In this document: positions 12,121-22,740 of the stretch, in pieces
How positions within the stretch are numbered: position 1 is the first letter of the stretch
Layout: each line of letters begins with the position of its first letter
NCBI GenBank assembly: GCA_963971575.1
Contig: OZ020620.1
Location: 38,517,992-38,581,991, forward strand
Length of the DNA: 64,000 nt
DNA from: Liopterus haemorrhoidalis
Taxonomy: Eukaryota > Arthropoda > Insecta > Coleoptera > Dytiscidae
Direction: 5' to 3'
Notes under the pieces: model-generated
What the model saw: only the letters and a program-made list of their open reading frames with translations
Database searches by the model: none
Told to the model about the DNA's origin: nothing
Program-made: the position numbers and the translations under genes

Positions 12121-12348
12121 CAGAGCCGCAGTAAGGAAAACTTGCGCTAGGGGCAGAACCGTGTTTTGACGCCCTTAGCAAATAAAAACAAGGTTCTCAC
12201 CTCTCCAAAATGAAAGTGACGAGCAAAAAAAAAAAAAACAAAAAGGTCCTCACCTTCACAATGGCGCCCCTTAATCAAGCCCGTCAGCGCCCTTTTCCTT
12301 AGTGCGCCCAGGGCTGTCGCCCCTCCATCCCCTCTTACTGCTGCTCTG
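12121..12348. mobile_element. hAT-type MITE, 228 bp, perfect 8-bp duplication
   Basis: Inverted termini CAGAGCCGCAGTAAGG and, in complement, CAGAGCAGCAGTAAGAGG. Flanked by GTGGCAAG on both sides (12113-12120 and 12349-12356). An 8-bp duplication and a CAG-type terminus identify hAT. The core contains GGTCCTCACC and runs of A, resembling the MITE at 42105. No coding capacity. Confidence 0.9.
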
Positions 12349-12760
12349 GTGGCAAGGACAACATTGCTTACCTTGTTAGAGTCCAAATATATTATTCTGG
12401 GCCCTCGTTTCTTTAAACATTTATCCCAAGTATTTGTATTCCTTCGTTTGTTCTACCTCTTCTTCTAGAAATTGTTTATACCTACGAAATACAGTGCTCC
12501 GACTTGGACAATTCTCAGAAAAAATAATAAACATTTCATAGATAGAGATACACTCTACCACAGACAAATCACGTTTGTGATTGTACAAAAATTATTGCAC
12601 GATGACTTCGTCGCGTTAACTCCTTCATATTGATAACTTTACACTTGCATTTCAATCAGTGTATCTATTATTTTTTGAATAGTCTATTTAATGATGCAAG
12701 AATAAACTTGCTATGTTTATTTATACAGCCGTATCTCAAAATTTTCCAAGCGCCCTACGT

Positions 12761-13330
12761 ACAAAGTAAAAACATGTGAGTTCCTAATTTGAATTGTACA
12801 AAAAGTAGGGAAATGATATTCTCAGTGCAAGTTGTTATCTGACTGTTGTATTCATTGTTTACAGATTACCATGCTAACTAGTCTGAGAGACGGACAGCGG
12901 TAATTTATTGCAGACCTCTGAATCAGAATAGCTAACAGTATAGCCATCTAACTGTTTTCTGATTTTTTTTCGGTTCCGAATCCTGCTCATCAGATTAAAT
13001 AATGATTTGTTGGGTTCTGAAATGTTTTAGGGAGAAGACGGAAAGGGAAGACAGTTTCACAGTCGGGGGTCTTTGCTCGAAATTTGTTGGGAGATAACGT
13101 TTTACTTTTACTTTCGAAGTAAGTTTACTGTGAAAATTAGAATATCTTCATTAATTTCCTCCATAACACTTTTTTTGAAATTCTTTATTTGGTCATTTGA
13201 TTATAGGGGCAGAAGGATAACAGAGAGACAAGGGAACACTGAGATATTTTTTATTATATTAGTTGAACAGTCTTCTTGTTCCATTTGTCATTGTCAAACG
13301 GATTCAGGGGGACACCACAAAGGAGACACC
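12761..13330. other. Interval without recognisable gene
   Basis: A 96-residue open frame at 13073-13363 has no recognised domain and biased AT-driven composition. The stretch at about 13300-13355 (GGGGGACACCACAAAGGAGA) leads straight into the tandem repeat that follows and is probably part of it. Confidence 0.45.
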
Positions 13331-13364
13331 AGCTCGGGGCGCCAAATCCAGGGCATTTTTTAAT

Positions 13365-14480
13365 GGCATAATTTACATTATTTGTGAAAATTTTGAACTA
13401 AAAAGCACAACTCAAAAACGGTTAGAGACAGCGACCTCCGGTTAGTCAATTTAGTCTAGAAATAATTTGGGGCTTTAATCGATTAACAGGTATTGAGATT
13501 ACGCCAATTTATTTTAATAACTTAATTTACATTATTTGTGAAAATTGAGAATAAAAAAAAGCACAACTCAAAAACGGTTAAAGAAAGCGACCTGCGATTG
13601 GAATTTTTGGATTTCTCGTAACTTATTTTGTTTAGAAAAAAATTGGAGCTTTAATTGATTGATGCGTTTGAGATTATGATAATTTTTTTAGTGGCATAAT
13701 TTACATTATTTGTGAAAATTGTGAATTAAAAAAAAAAACAAATCAAAACTCAAGAAACGATTAGAGAAAACGATCTGAGGTTAGAATTTTGGAATTTTTC
13801 ATAGTATATTTAGTCTAAAAAAAATTTGAGGCCTTATTCTTTTAACGTATTTTAAAACTATGACAAATTTTAATATGGCGTGTTTTATAGAAATATTGAT
13901 ATTTCTCAAAAATGAAACGCGATAAAGACCTGCGGTTGAAATTTTTGAAATCTTGAGATCCTTACTGAATTATTACCAAATTTTGTAATAAAAAATTTTT
14001 TGAAAATTTTTAATATTTAATTTTTGTTTGTTTTTTGAATATTTTGATAAATCGGAACTAAAAAATGGTTTGGGATTGAAAGCTAGAGTTTGAAATTTTA
14101 AAATTCTACTACCTTGTATAGTCTTGAAAAAAAATTGGGTATTAATAAACCAATTATTAAGTTTTGTATGTGCAGTAATCCAAAACCCTTGAAAATGGCC
14201 AAAAATCAAAAAATTGTACTTACGATTTTTTTGATTTCTGAGCAAAAAATTTTTGTCTCCAATTTTATTGAAAATATGTATTTCATAGATCAAGGTCATA
14301 GATCAAGAAAATTTGTTCCATTTTGAAGTTTGGGCAAAAGTTTTGGAATTATAGGCAAAAAACTGACCCAAATCGGCTCTAACTCAAAAACTGAAAGAGC
14401 AAGTATTTTTTAAATATTGTTTTCGTAATTCTTATCCCAAAACTAGCTTAAAGAAACATTTTGGCTAAAATCAGAATCAA
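13365..14480. repeat. Diverged tandem repeats, about 155-175 bp period
   Basis: The phrase ACATTATTTGTGAAAATT occurs at about 13375, 13529 and 13703, each followed by (A)n, CACAACTCAAAAACGGTT or a variant, then GCGACCTSCGRTT. More degraded versions (AAATGAAACGCGATAAAGACC, then CTGCGGTTG) continue past 13900. Unit spacing varies, so the array is old. Nothing in it codes for a recognisable protein. Confidence 0.65.
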
Positions 14481-14734
14481 AAAAATTTTGACCAAAATTT
14501 CAAAATTTTAAGAATTTTGTTTTATTTTTATAGGAAAATTGGTATACTTATACACTTTTAGCCTTAGATTACAAATATATGGTCACTTTTGAATTATGGT
14601 CTAAAATTTGGACATTTGCGGCAAAAAAAAAGTAAAAAAAAGAGCCCACGGAAAGGCGCAGAGCCAATAAAATGTTAGGCTGCCTCCTTTTTAAACTAAC
14701 TTTATCAACTAATACTTACTTCTTATCTATCATC

Positions 14735-14945
14735 TATATTAATAAAATTGAAAGCTGTATCAGATGATTATAAGACGATAGCCACAAAAAAATTAATTTT
14801 TGTTTGTTGGTCTCTCCGAGATTCACGCAAAAACGGCTTAACATATTTTCTGGAAAATATTTGTTGGAAAGTTACACATCTCGCCTATTTAAATAAATCA
14901 TTGCACGCTCTAAATAATATCAAAAACTTTTTTTAAAAATTAATT
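14735..14945 (+). other. Helitron-like 5' end fragment (tentative)
   Basis: ATCTATATTAATAAAATTGA followed by GTTTGTTGGTCTCTCCGAGA and CACGCAAAAACGGCTTAACA resembles the 5' ends of many insect Helitrons, which start TCTATAT..ATAAAA. No 3' hairpin with CTRR or Rep/helicase coding was seen, so this is a resemblance only. Confidence 0.25.
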
Positions 14946-15450
14946 TTGTTGAAAATGGAACGGTCGGAAATTCGTACAATTATGAGTTCTTACGTGGAAC
15001 TACGGTATCGCAGACCGCACGAAACATTAACTGTGTATTTGGCTCTAGTGTTACTACGCAGCAGACAATATCAAATTGGTTCGCCAAATTTCGTACAGTT
15101 AATAAAAAACCTGACTCATCGATCACAGGAGAAATATAATGCAACTAATTTGACGAAATGATGCAAAAATTTAAAGAAAAACAGCCTAGACTGATTAATA
15201 GATCGACTCCTATTTTATTGCATGATAACGCTAGACCACACACTGCGTTGGAACTTCTATATCATCCTCCATACTCACCAGACCTAGCCCTCACTGACTA
15301 CTACTTCTTCCGCAATTTGGACAACTTTTTAATATGAAAACAGTTTAATTCCGACAATGCTGTAAAACTGGCATTCCAGGAATTCATTGACTCTCGTCCG
15401 CCAGGGTTTTATACCACCGGCCTGAACAACCTGCCGCTTAAATGGTAAAA
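14946..15450 (+). pseudogene. Mariner transposase, HTH joined to C-terminus
   Basis: Starts MERSEIRTIMSSY at about 14955, then in shifted frames a helix-turn-helix segment (FGSSVTTQQTISNWFAKFRT). Around 15135 the sequence jumps to the C-terminal half: QPRLINRSTPILLHDNARPH (second Asp), then PPYSPDLALTDYYFF (third Asp) and GLNNLPLKW near the end. The middle third with the first Asp is deleted, and stops and frameshifts break the rest. No terminal repeats were found at either side. Confidence 0.8.
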
Positions 15451-16757
15451 GTGAGATCTGACAATAACTGAAGTGACGCCTAGCGGAATATTTTGGAACT
15501 TAACGGAATAGGATTTTGTTGGATGTGGCTCTTTTAATTGCATTGTTTGTATGTGTTGAAGTGAAGAAAACTTTAATAAAATGTCTTTAAAATCGCAACA
15601 GAAAATTAACTGCAATGTGAATTGTTGTGTATCAAATGGCAAATGTCAAAAATATCCTATTACAATCGCCATTTTGTAAGAGACAACAGCGCCTCTATAG
15701 GTAATGTTTATTCTCAATAGACAATACGCGTACATACTTTGATGAAAAAAATAATTTCTTATATTTTTAAGTTATCAACCAACTTGGCTTTTTTTTCTAT
15801 AGATTTTATCCTTGACGATCCAATAATTGCTACAAGTCCATATATTGAGAATTTCAGTAGCCCAATATGTTGTAATCAACCAAAATATCAAAATTTACGA
15901 TGAACCCAGTAACAGCAGTGACATCTGTCTGAAAAAGAACACAATACATTCTCTTCAGTTAGAAAACGTAGGAAGTATAAATCTTAATAGAGGCAGATGA
16001 GGGGAAAGAATTTTTTTCTATGTCACGGATGCACCCAATTAGAGCAAAAATTTGGCATAGATGCATGCGCCCATTTTAAATTCTCGTTCTGCTTATATAG
16101 GGAGAAACTTTAAAACGTAGATTCCTGAAACGCTATTCATCTCTATCAAGAAATTGGAATATTTAAATTTGTTTGAACCTTAAAAAAATATGCCAAATTT
16201 AAGGATGCATGTTTTGAATTATTGTTATTTGAAAGAACTATGCGAAAAAAAAAACTTGTTTTTGTTTGCACAGTGTTTTGACAAAAAACTTTGAACATAA
16301 TTTTTTTGTAGAATTTGTAACAGTACTAAGTAGCTAGGAGTGCATATTTTGAATAATTACGTTATGTTTTATATTTTTTGTATTACTGCGTTCTGAGCTC
16401 TTTAAATTAGTTGATTGTGCACTGTGTGTTATGGAAATGTTTGACAGATTGTTTTAACGATGTAGCGTTTACAGCTAAGGAAATTAGTACGTTACGAACA
16501 GTGCGACATCTGTGTGTCTTTAAACCAACTACGGTGGCTTCGCAAAATGTTCATTATCTATTATCGTTTACATAATTCTGCTGTCCTAGATTTTTACTAA
16601 CTAAACCTAACCTAATTACCTAAATTGATCATATTTACTGTTTGTCTTTGTAATTTTGGGCGAGATTTGTTGTAATCGATGACATTTTGTTAGGTTACGT
16701 AAAGGCAAACAATGTGAACGTTCTCTCCGATGGAGACTAAGATAGCCAATGTTTTTA
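15451..16757. other. AT-rich interval without recognisable gene
   Basis: Nothing recognisable; no inverted termini or long frames. Slight internal repetition (GGATGCA...AATTTGG/TTTTGAAT phrases near 16025, 16200, 16340). Confidence 0.5.
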
Positions 16758-16759
16758 TA

Positions 16760-17605
16760 TTAGGTGTACCGGAAAGTTTTTTCGTTTTTAGTATTAGTGC
16801 AGTATGCGAACTAGTCACGACGTCTTTTGCGTTTTGATTAAACTCTGTAATCTAGAGTACCTAATTATTGTTTTTGTTTCATTTTAAACCCTTGCATTTT
16901 AAAATGGCGGAAGAATTTTCATCAAAACATTTTTCAAAGAATTTTCATTAAACCATAAAAAAAATCTGCTACAATTGCTACATAAAACATTTGCACTGTT
17001 TATGGTGATAAACTAAGTGTACGCACATGTCAACAGTGGTTTAAAAAATTTAAATCAGGAAATTTATGTTTTGATGAACTTCGATCTGGAAAGCCCTATA
17101 AAGGATTATTTTATTATGAAATGTTAAAACCGGGGCAAAGTGTTAATTATGATCTCTACTGTGAACAATTGGATCGACTGGACCAGAAATCGGCCAGAAA
17201 TTATGAATAGAAGAGGAGTTATTCTTCAAGGCGACAATGCCTGACCTCGTTCATCAAAAAAAGACACGTGAAAAAAATTCCGTGCTTGATTGGTAGGTTC
17301 TAACTCACCCATCCTACTCACCAGACATTTCACCCTCCGACTATCACTTATTTCGGTCACTGGAACACTTTTTAAGGAACAATACACTTAAAGATATGAA
17401 CCATGTTAAAATGAGCCATGAACAATTTTTTCCTTAAAAAAATCAGGAATTTTATAAATCGGGAATATTTTCTCTTCCTGATAAATGGCAGAGTGTTATA
17501 GATCACAATGGTAACTATTTTACTCAATAAAGTACATTTTTTTCTTTCGATATGTTTCTATTTTAATAATACCAAATAAACGAAAATACTTTCCGGTACA
17601 CCTAA
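16760..17605 (+). mobile_element. Mariner element with complete ends, 846 bp, deleted core
   Basis: Termini TTAGGTGTACCGGAAAGTTT and the complement of AAATACTTTCCGGTACACCT-AA are near-perfect inverted repeats, flanked by TA (16758-16759 and 17606-17607). That is the standard Tc1/mariner signature. The length is about two thirds of a full mariner because part of the transposase is missing. Confidence 0.92.
16903..17528 (+). pseudogene. Mariner transposase remnant
   Basis: MAEEFSSKHFSKNFH starts at 16903. Degraded helix-turn-helix words follow in several frames. Near 17100 the text jumps to GLFYYEMLKPGQSVNYDLYC, the segment between first and second catalytic blocks, then RRGVILQGDNA (second Asp), HPSYSPDISPSDYHLFRSL (third Asp) and SLPDKWQSVIDHNGNYF near the C-terminus. 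The first catalytic Asp block lies in the deleted part. Stops and shifts are frequent. Confidence 0.8.
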
Positions 17606-17607
17606 TA

Positions 17608-18395
17608 TGTCTGTCTCATTAAAACAACTCACTAACTATAAGTTTAGAAAACTATCCACAATCGACAACGTACAAAGTATTAAATTTAGAGTTCTGAACG
17701 GTTGCTCGTTTTACCATATGACAGACTTCTAGTGACAATCAACAGTGCACAAGTCTACAGTCTATTCATTTAATAGTTACGCAGCTTAAGGGTCTCACCG
17801 TTTCATAGTATCAAAACTAATTTGACATGTTGAAATTAAATTATCTCATGAATCTGTTATTTAATTTTAATGTTACAAAATTATAAAAATTTGTATAAAA
17901 TGTTGTTTTATAACAATTTATACCAGTTTTTAATGTGCATAACCGAATATAGAAGCTGTATTATAATTTACGAGCAAATTAAAAATCTAATATTTTGGAC
18001 ATTAATAACATAACTTTGCTTTACTGGCCACTACACAGTCGTAAAGAATCCATTAAATACTTAGTTATTGACTTGTATTACCTTTTCGGAAATACGAGTA
18101 CTTAATGTTCAAAATGCATATTTTAAATTTGTTTAAAAATAACACTAATAAGTTTATACTTCTTTTGGGCCCTTTGCTTGTTTAAGGTAAGAGAAGGTTA
18201 CATCTCTGTTTCTTGACCTTCGACACTATATCAAAACCAGATGGAATTTGGTCGAAATAGTAATGAGAATGGAAACACTCTAAAATGAAGAATAAAGGAG
18301 AAGTATGAAAGTACAAAGAGATGCCTTGAAGTCGCAGATAGTTTCCGGTATACTTTTGCCTTACGCCTGTGCCAGCGTATTTGTCGTTTTTTTCT
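17608..18395. other. AT-rich interval without recognisable gene
   Basis: No recognisable feature. Around 18396-18450 CAGTGCCGGACTAAGGCC looks like a single hAT-type terminus, but no partner end was found. Confidence 0.45.
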
Positions 18396-18478
18396 TTACA
18401 GACAGTGCCGGACTAAGGCCTTTCGGGGCCTTTAGGTACAACATTTTTGGTGCTCTGCAAATATATTATTCTATCAGA

Positions 18479-19300
18479 AAACCAGTGGCGAAGGGAAACC
18501 TCCGCTAGACTTGCCCTCCCATAAAAAAAATATTTAAAAAAAAATGTAAATTAAAAAAAAAAATAAATAAATATTTAGATAAATCTTCAAAAATACATCA
18601 AATTATGTGTTATACAAATTTTTGTCCAAGGCTTGCTTTACAAGTTACGAATTAATTATCATGACCATGGAAACGTTACATATAAGTATGAAACCAGTGG
18701 CGAAGGGAAACCTCCGCTAGACTTGCCCTCCCATAAAAAAATATTTAAAAAAAAAATGTAAATTTAAAAAAAAAAAATAATAATATTTAGATAAATCTTC
18801 AAAAATACATCAAATTATGTTCTATACAAATTTTTGTCCAAGGCTTGCTTTACTAGTTACGAATTAATTATCATGACCATGGAAACGTTACATATAAGTA
18901 TAAAAAAATTGAGACGAAAAATTTTAAATAATTTTACAAAAAAAATTCGAAATTTTTCGTTTTATCAAAAAACGTCTCAAATAAAAGTTATTAGTTATTG
19001 CATTTATAGTAACTTTTGTTCAATAAATTTTTTCGAAATATTTTTCTGTTGCTAAATATTCGCAAAAATCTTAAAATCGACACGAGTAAACTCCCATTTC
19101 TAGTCAACCGATTTTCATAAAAAAACAATAGGGTTCTTCCTATTTAATAGTAGAATTTTTTAGTACCAGAACGAACTCTTTAAGTTAAACCGTTTTTGAG
19201 TTATCGTGTATACACACAGACACACAGACAGACAGACACACAGACACACAGACAGACAGACACACACACACACACACACAAAAAAACGTAAACTGAAAAA
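18479..19300 (+). repeat. R4 repeat with ~215-bp tandem duplication of its 5' part
   Basis: The block ACCAGTGGCGAAGGGAAACC, then CTCCGCTAGACTTGCCCTCC, occurs at 18479 and again at 18694, each copy running to CATGACCATGGAAACGTTAC. The second continues into the R4 body (CGACACGAGTAAACTCCCAT, AGTACCAGAACGAACTCTTT, GAGTTATCGTGTATACACAC) and a (CAGA/CACA)n tract at 19210-19280. The middle part is shared with family R1 (CGACACGAG.., ATATTCGCAAAAATCTTAAA), so R1 and R4 are related or mosaic. Confidence 0.7.
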
Positions 19301-19629
19301 AACTAAAAAGTAAACTGAATGATCCCAATCAGTGGCGCAAAAAGGATTATGTCTATAATAATACAAATTGCATTAAATTTTTGTCTATATTTATCCTCAT
19401 TTGATATGGTATCATCACGTTGGTAATATAGGTACCAAATTGTGCAAAACTATGTACGACAAATCAAATGAGTTCAAAAAGAAATTGAATTAGGGTTGGC
19501 TATAGAAAAATAAAATAATGTCTACTGCAAGCTTTATATAACAACTTACTAAGATTTAGGCATAGTTTTTTTTTAAATTTTTTGATTCACAGGTACAGAA
19601 AAATACACATAAAAAAACTAAAGAAGCTG

Positions 19630-20570
19630 TTTAAAATGACTACCGTTTTCCTACACACATAAAGTTACTCGTCTTTTCATAGTATTAAAAGCATTTATAA
19701 GAAATTGATTTATATTGGCACACTGTTCATTAAGTCTGTTTTGCAGTTCCTCGATATTGTTAATAAGGGTCTTGTATACATTATTTTTTAGATAAGGAAA
19801 TATAAAATAATCTAAAATAGTCATGTTTGGTGATCTAGGTCGAAATTCTGGATTTGAACGTAAACTACCCAGCAAACATTTTTATACGGGCCAGTACTGG
19901 TAAAGCACATACTCCCCGGCATTGAAAGTAATGGGCCAGTACCTCGGTGTCCCCGTGGCTGTTACTGGCCCATTGATGTATCAGTTGCCGGCCCAGCAAC
20001 GGTAAAGTGCAAAATAATCGCATTAGTTGCAAGATTTATTTCTGATGGTTTTAAGTAAAAAGTATGAGTGAAGAAGAGTGCTTATAAAATGCTGGTAAAG
20101 TACTTCGTATAGGCGGAATGCGAAATACAAATGTGAAGTACATTATTAATACTGGCGTTGCACTTACTTTTGGTGCCAGTAATTTACCAGCATAAAAGCA
20201 GTTAGCCGGCATTCGGCCGTTAGTTGAATGTTTGCTGGGTAATTATGCGTCAAAAAATTCACGAAGGTAATTGCTGGTCTCTTCAGCGGTGTGGGCAGTC
20301 ACGCCATCCTTTTGGAAGTAGCCTTCCTGGAGCTCATCCTCATGAACCTGATTAATAAATTCACATACAATATTCCGGTATCTCTGAGCAGTAACAATTT
20401 CGTGGAAAAATATGGGTCCGATAATACGTCTTCGAGACACAGCAATCTAAACACCAACTTTAAACAGGAGAAGGGGAGTTTCGAAGTTGTTTTACAAAAA
20501 TCCAACTGACAAGTGATGGATTCGTTTATTTTCGTTCGTTAGTCCGTTTCAACGATACGTCCACACCCTA
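19630..20570 (-). pseudogene. DDxD Tc1/mariner-superfamily transposase split by a MITE
   Basis: Minus strand. Upstream half near 20470-20240: VGV-stop-IAVSRRRIIGPIFF (a stop at the position where a Trp is usual), then EFINQVHEDELQEGYFQKDG and VTAHTAEETSNYLREFF. Downstream half near 19860-19650: RSNPEFRPRSPNMTILDYFI, then LKNNVYKTLINNIEELQNRL and a basic MKRRVTLCV end. The QKDG and PRSPNMTILD blocks hold the second and third catalytic positions of the YFQQDGATAHTA-type transposases common in insects. The MITE at 19868-20239 sits between them. N-terminal DNA-binding part not found. Confidence 0.75.
19868..20239. mobile_element. MITE family M1 (CCCAGCAAACATT ends), copy 1
   Basis: Inverted termini CCCAGCAAACATT and the complement of AATGTTTGCTGGG, 372 bp, flanked by TA on both sides. 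Internally rich in GGGCCAGTA/TACTGGCCC and TGCTGG..CCAGCA, giving strong self-complementarity. Other copies: 46071-47470 (flank AA) and 60815-61167 (flank TT). The insertion site is inside transposase coding sequence. Superfamily not assigned. Confidence 0.85.
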
Positions 20571-21302
20571 GAAAACATATATATTTGTTCATTACATACT
20601 TCAGCGGCTTAAGTTTTGCATGCTAATCATCTGACGCTAAATTGATATTTTGCATAAGAGCAAAATACTTTTTGTCAAGAAAATAATGTAATAAATACCC
20701 AGACTTTTACTAGCTGTCATAAAATCTGTTAAAAAATCTCGACTCCAGACGAATATTAAACCGAATGAATTAGCAGCCATACTAAAATTTAATTTATAAA
20801 TTAAAGTAAGTAGTAACTTTTATGAATATTAAAATATTAATTTTTGTTTCTTCTTAACGATTATTAATATAAAAATAAACTAATCATAATTTGTTGGTAT
20901 TTCTAATAATAGCTAATGTAAGTTTAATGTACGAATAAAATGGTATAAATGTATATGTGCAGCATTACACATAATTCAAAGTGACAATTTATTAACTATC
21001 TCTTTAATTAAATATTTGTTTTTAATTATTGACATTAATATTAATTAATAATATAAAAATATTAATTATGATTAGAGATATTTGCCATTTATGAATGATT
21101 TTTGTGGAAAAAACTTGAATTATGATAAGCACTGCAGTTTATATATGGTGGACGATTTCTACATATCTGAAGGTTTGCTTATAAAAAACAAGGCTATCAA
21201 TACATATTACTATCTTAGGATAGTTATTAACACATATTTATTCTTTTTTTTGATATTGCTTATTAATATTCATGATTATTTATTTTAAAATTATACGTAA
21301 TG
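20571..21302. other. AT-rich interval without recognisable gene
   Basis: A 68-residue open frame at 21082-21288 has no domain and is AT-driven. Nothing else recognised. Confidence 0.5.
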
Positions 21303-21539
21303 TTAACCCATTAAGTCCCAAGTATATATTTTTTATTTTATTTTTGTTTTTTTTTTTTGCATTTATATCACATAAAAAATTAAGTAATTGATATTTTGGC
21401 AAATTTTAACTTTCGCATCCATAGGGGCCGCAGGGGATGGTGTCGTCATATGACGACAACGGGACTTACTGTATGACATTGTTAAATAATTTTTTTTTTT
21501 TTATATGTTTATGTAGCACATTTTTAGTTTTATTTCACA

Positions 21540-22165
21540 GAAAACTCTGTTTAATTATAGATAAAAAACCTAAATCAGGATTATTTGGCCAATACATTTT
21601 TTCAGATGGTAATTGATGGTAGCCAGATAAAAGTAAAATTCCCAAAAAAGTCTTCAACTCTTCTACAGAAAAAGTAAATGGTTCATTTTTTGTTGCAGAG
21701 TAACAAATACTCTTTTTTACAATATAAGAGTTTATTTCATCAGTTCAAATGGTTTCAAATAATTGAACAGGCGATAAATGTCCGATTTTACTCTTTATAT
21801 TCAACCGAACTTCTTCAAATCTTTTTTCAAAGATAGGTAACTTTGTGTAATGAGGTTTTTGGCGGATCCACATAAGTTCTTCATTACATAATCGACGTTT
21901 CTTATTAGATTTAAAAGTGATGGGCATAGAACTTGGCGCAGAATAATATTTTTTGACTTGAAATGAACTTCCACTTCACCTGCAGTATCTTTCACTTCAG
22001 GTGCGTCATGAAGTAATACATCATCATCTATATCTTCTTCATCTGTCTGTTCGTCAACCGGTGGAGATAAAATGACAATATCTACCTTTTCATTTTCATC
22101 TACTTCTTCCTAAAAGGAATCGTCGTTAATTATTTCCTCTAATACGCGAACTGATAAAGCCCTTT
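21540..22165 (-). pseudogene. piggyBac transposase, N-terminal part only
   Basis: Minus-strand frame: KRALSVRVLEEIINDDSF then a stop; VDIVILSPPVDEQTDEEDID, an acidic leader typical of piggyBac N-termini; KKRRLCNEELMWIRQKPHY; then LSPVQLFETI and, after a shift, EPFTFSVEELKTFLGILLL with SGYHQLPSEKMYWPN. The last two words match the start of the DDE_Tnp_1_7 domain (FxxSxEExxxFLGI..GYxxLPxxxxYW). The catalytic Asp residues lie further on and are absent, so the gene was cut before its active site. Confidence 0.8.
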
Positions 22166-22172
22166 TCGTAGA

Positions 22173-22740
22173 TAGACCGGGAGCTCATGACAGTTTTTGG
22201 TCTACGATTTCATACAGCATGCCTTTTGAAGGAGAGAATATGTACCCTGTGACAACAAAAAAGGGATGGTACTAAATCCCTGCACGCTTTCCGGTCATAG
22301 GGAAAATTGCATTTCCACTTAAACACAAAATTTTTGTGCTTTCTCTGATTTAACATTGCTTGCCCTTTTGTCAAAAGAAAGTTATAACAAATTTAAAGTC
22401 TTTTAAATATATGCATGCGATTCGGACGGTCCCAAAGGGGTCAAACGGTCATGTGATCTTGTAATAAAAAAATATGATTTTCCGCGTTTTCATACAGCAT
22501 GTCTATAATTAAAAGACTTTAAATTTGTTATAACTTTCTTTTGACAAAAGGGCAAGCAATATTAAATCAGAGAAAAACACAAAAATTTTGTGCAAGAGGA
22601 AATGCAATTTTCCCTATGACCGGAAAGCATGCAGGGGTTTAGTACCATCCCTTTTTTGTTGTCACAGGGTAAATATTCTCTCCTCCAAAAGGCATGCTAT
22701 ATGAAATCGGAGACAAAAAATGTCATGAGCTCCCGGTCTA
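22173..22740. mobile_element. Foldback element family F1, copy 1 (568 bp)
   Basis: Two arms of about 245 bp are inverted copies (left TAGACCGGGAGCTCATGACA, right its complement), separated by about 85 bp. An RNA through it would fold into a long hairpin with few mismatches. A second copy is at 37283-37852. Target duplication here is unclear (flanks GTAGA and AGACA). It is inserted near the 5' side of the piggyBac frame. Confidence 0.88.

Larger units (their letters stand above)
10820..12460 (-). pseudogene. LINE ORF2 C-terminal region (post-reverse transcriptase)
   Basis: In order on the minus strand: VEQTKEYKYLG near 12450 (the YLG motif after the RT domain); MFNSIVKSIMMYGAEIWRW near 12080, and NKYIKWTLSLDKCKSGYI; KLDNVRIEATKRAIKFEERI near 11930; then CRMCGEERETLEHIIKNC near 10960, a CCHC-like zinc knuckle. 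This order is that of the C-terminal half of insect non-LTR retrotransposon polyproteins. The catalytic RT core and endonuclease are absent through 5' truncation. Several frames are used, so it is dead. Confidence 0.8.
10713..12467 (-). mobile_element. 5'-truncated LINE inserted in mariner
   Basis: The 15-bp direct repeat GAAATTGTTTATACC at 10698-10712 and 12468-12482 brackets the insert, a target duplication typical of target-primed reverse transcription. The low-coordinate end has an (ATCT)-like tail, giving minus orientation. The element is itself broken by a dispersed repeat (11253-11742) and a hAT MITE (12121-12348). Confidence 0.85.
8969..12760 (-). mobile_element. Mariner element holding nested insertions
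   Basis: Left end GTGGGCGCTAGGAAAGTTTT (about 8972) and right end, read in complement, TAGGGCGCTTGGAAAATTTT (about 12756) are inverted repeats with matching inner letters (ACGG follows in both). Between them lie mariner transposase pieces in order on the minus strand, broken by a hAT MITE (9307-10109) and a LINE (10713-12467). Without the inserts it would be about 1.2 kb, the usual mariner length. TA flanks are compatible but ambiguous on the left, where TA is repeated. Confidence 0.8.

Noticed and set aside
13073..13363. 96-residue open frame
   Set aside because: AT-driven composition, no domain, and its end lies in the tandem repeat region.
19160..19366. Cys/Val/Ser-rich small protein
   Set aside because: It translates the (CAGA/CACA)n tract inside the R4 repeat. 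The frame at 53702-53917 is the same effect in R1.
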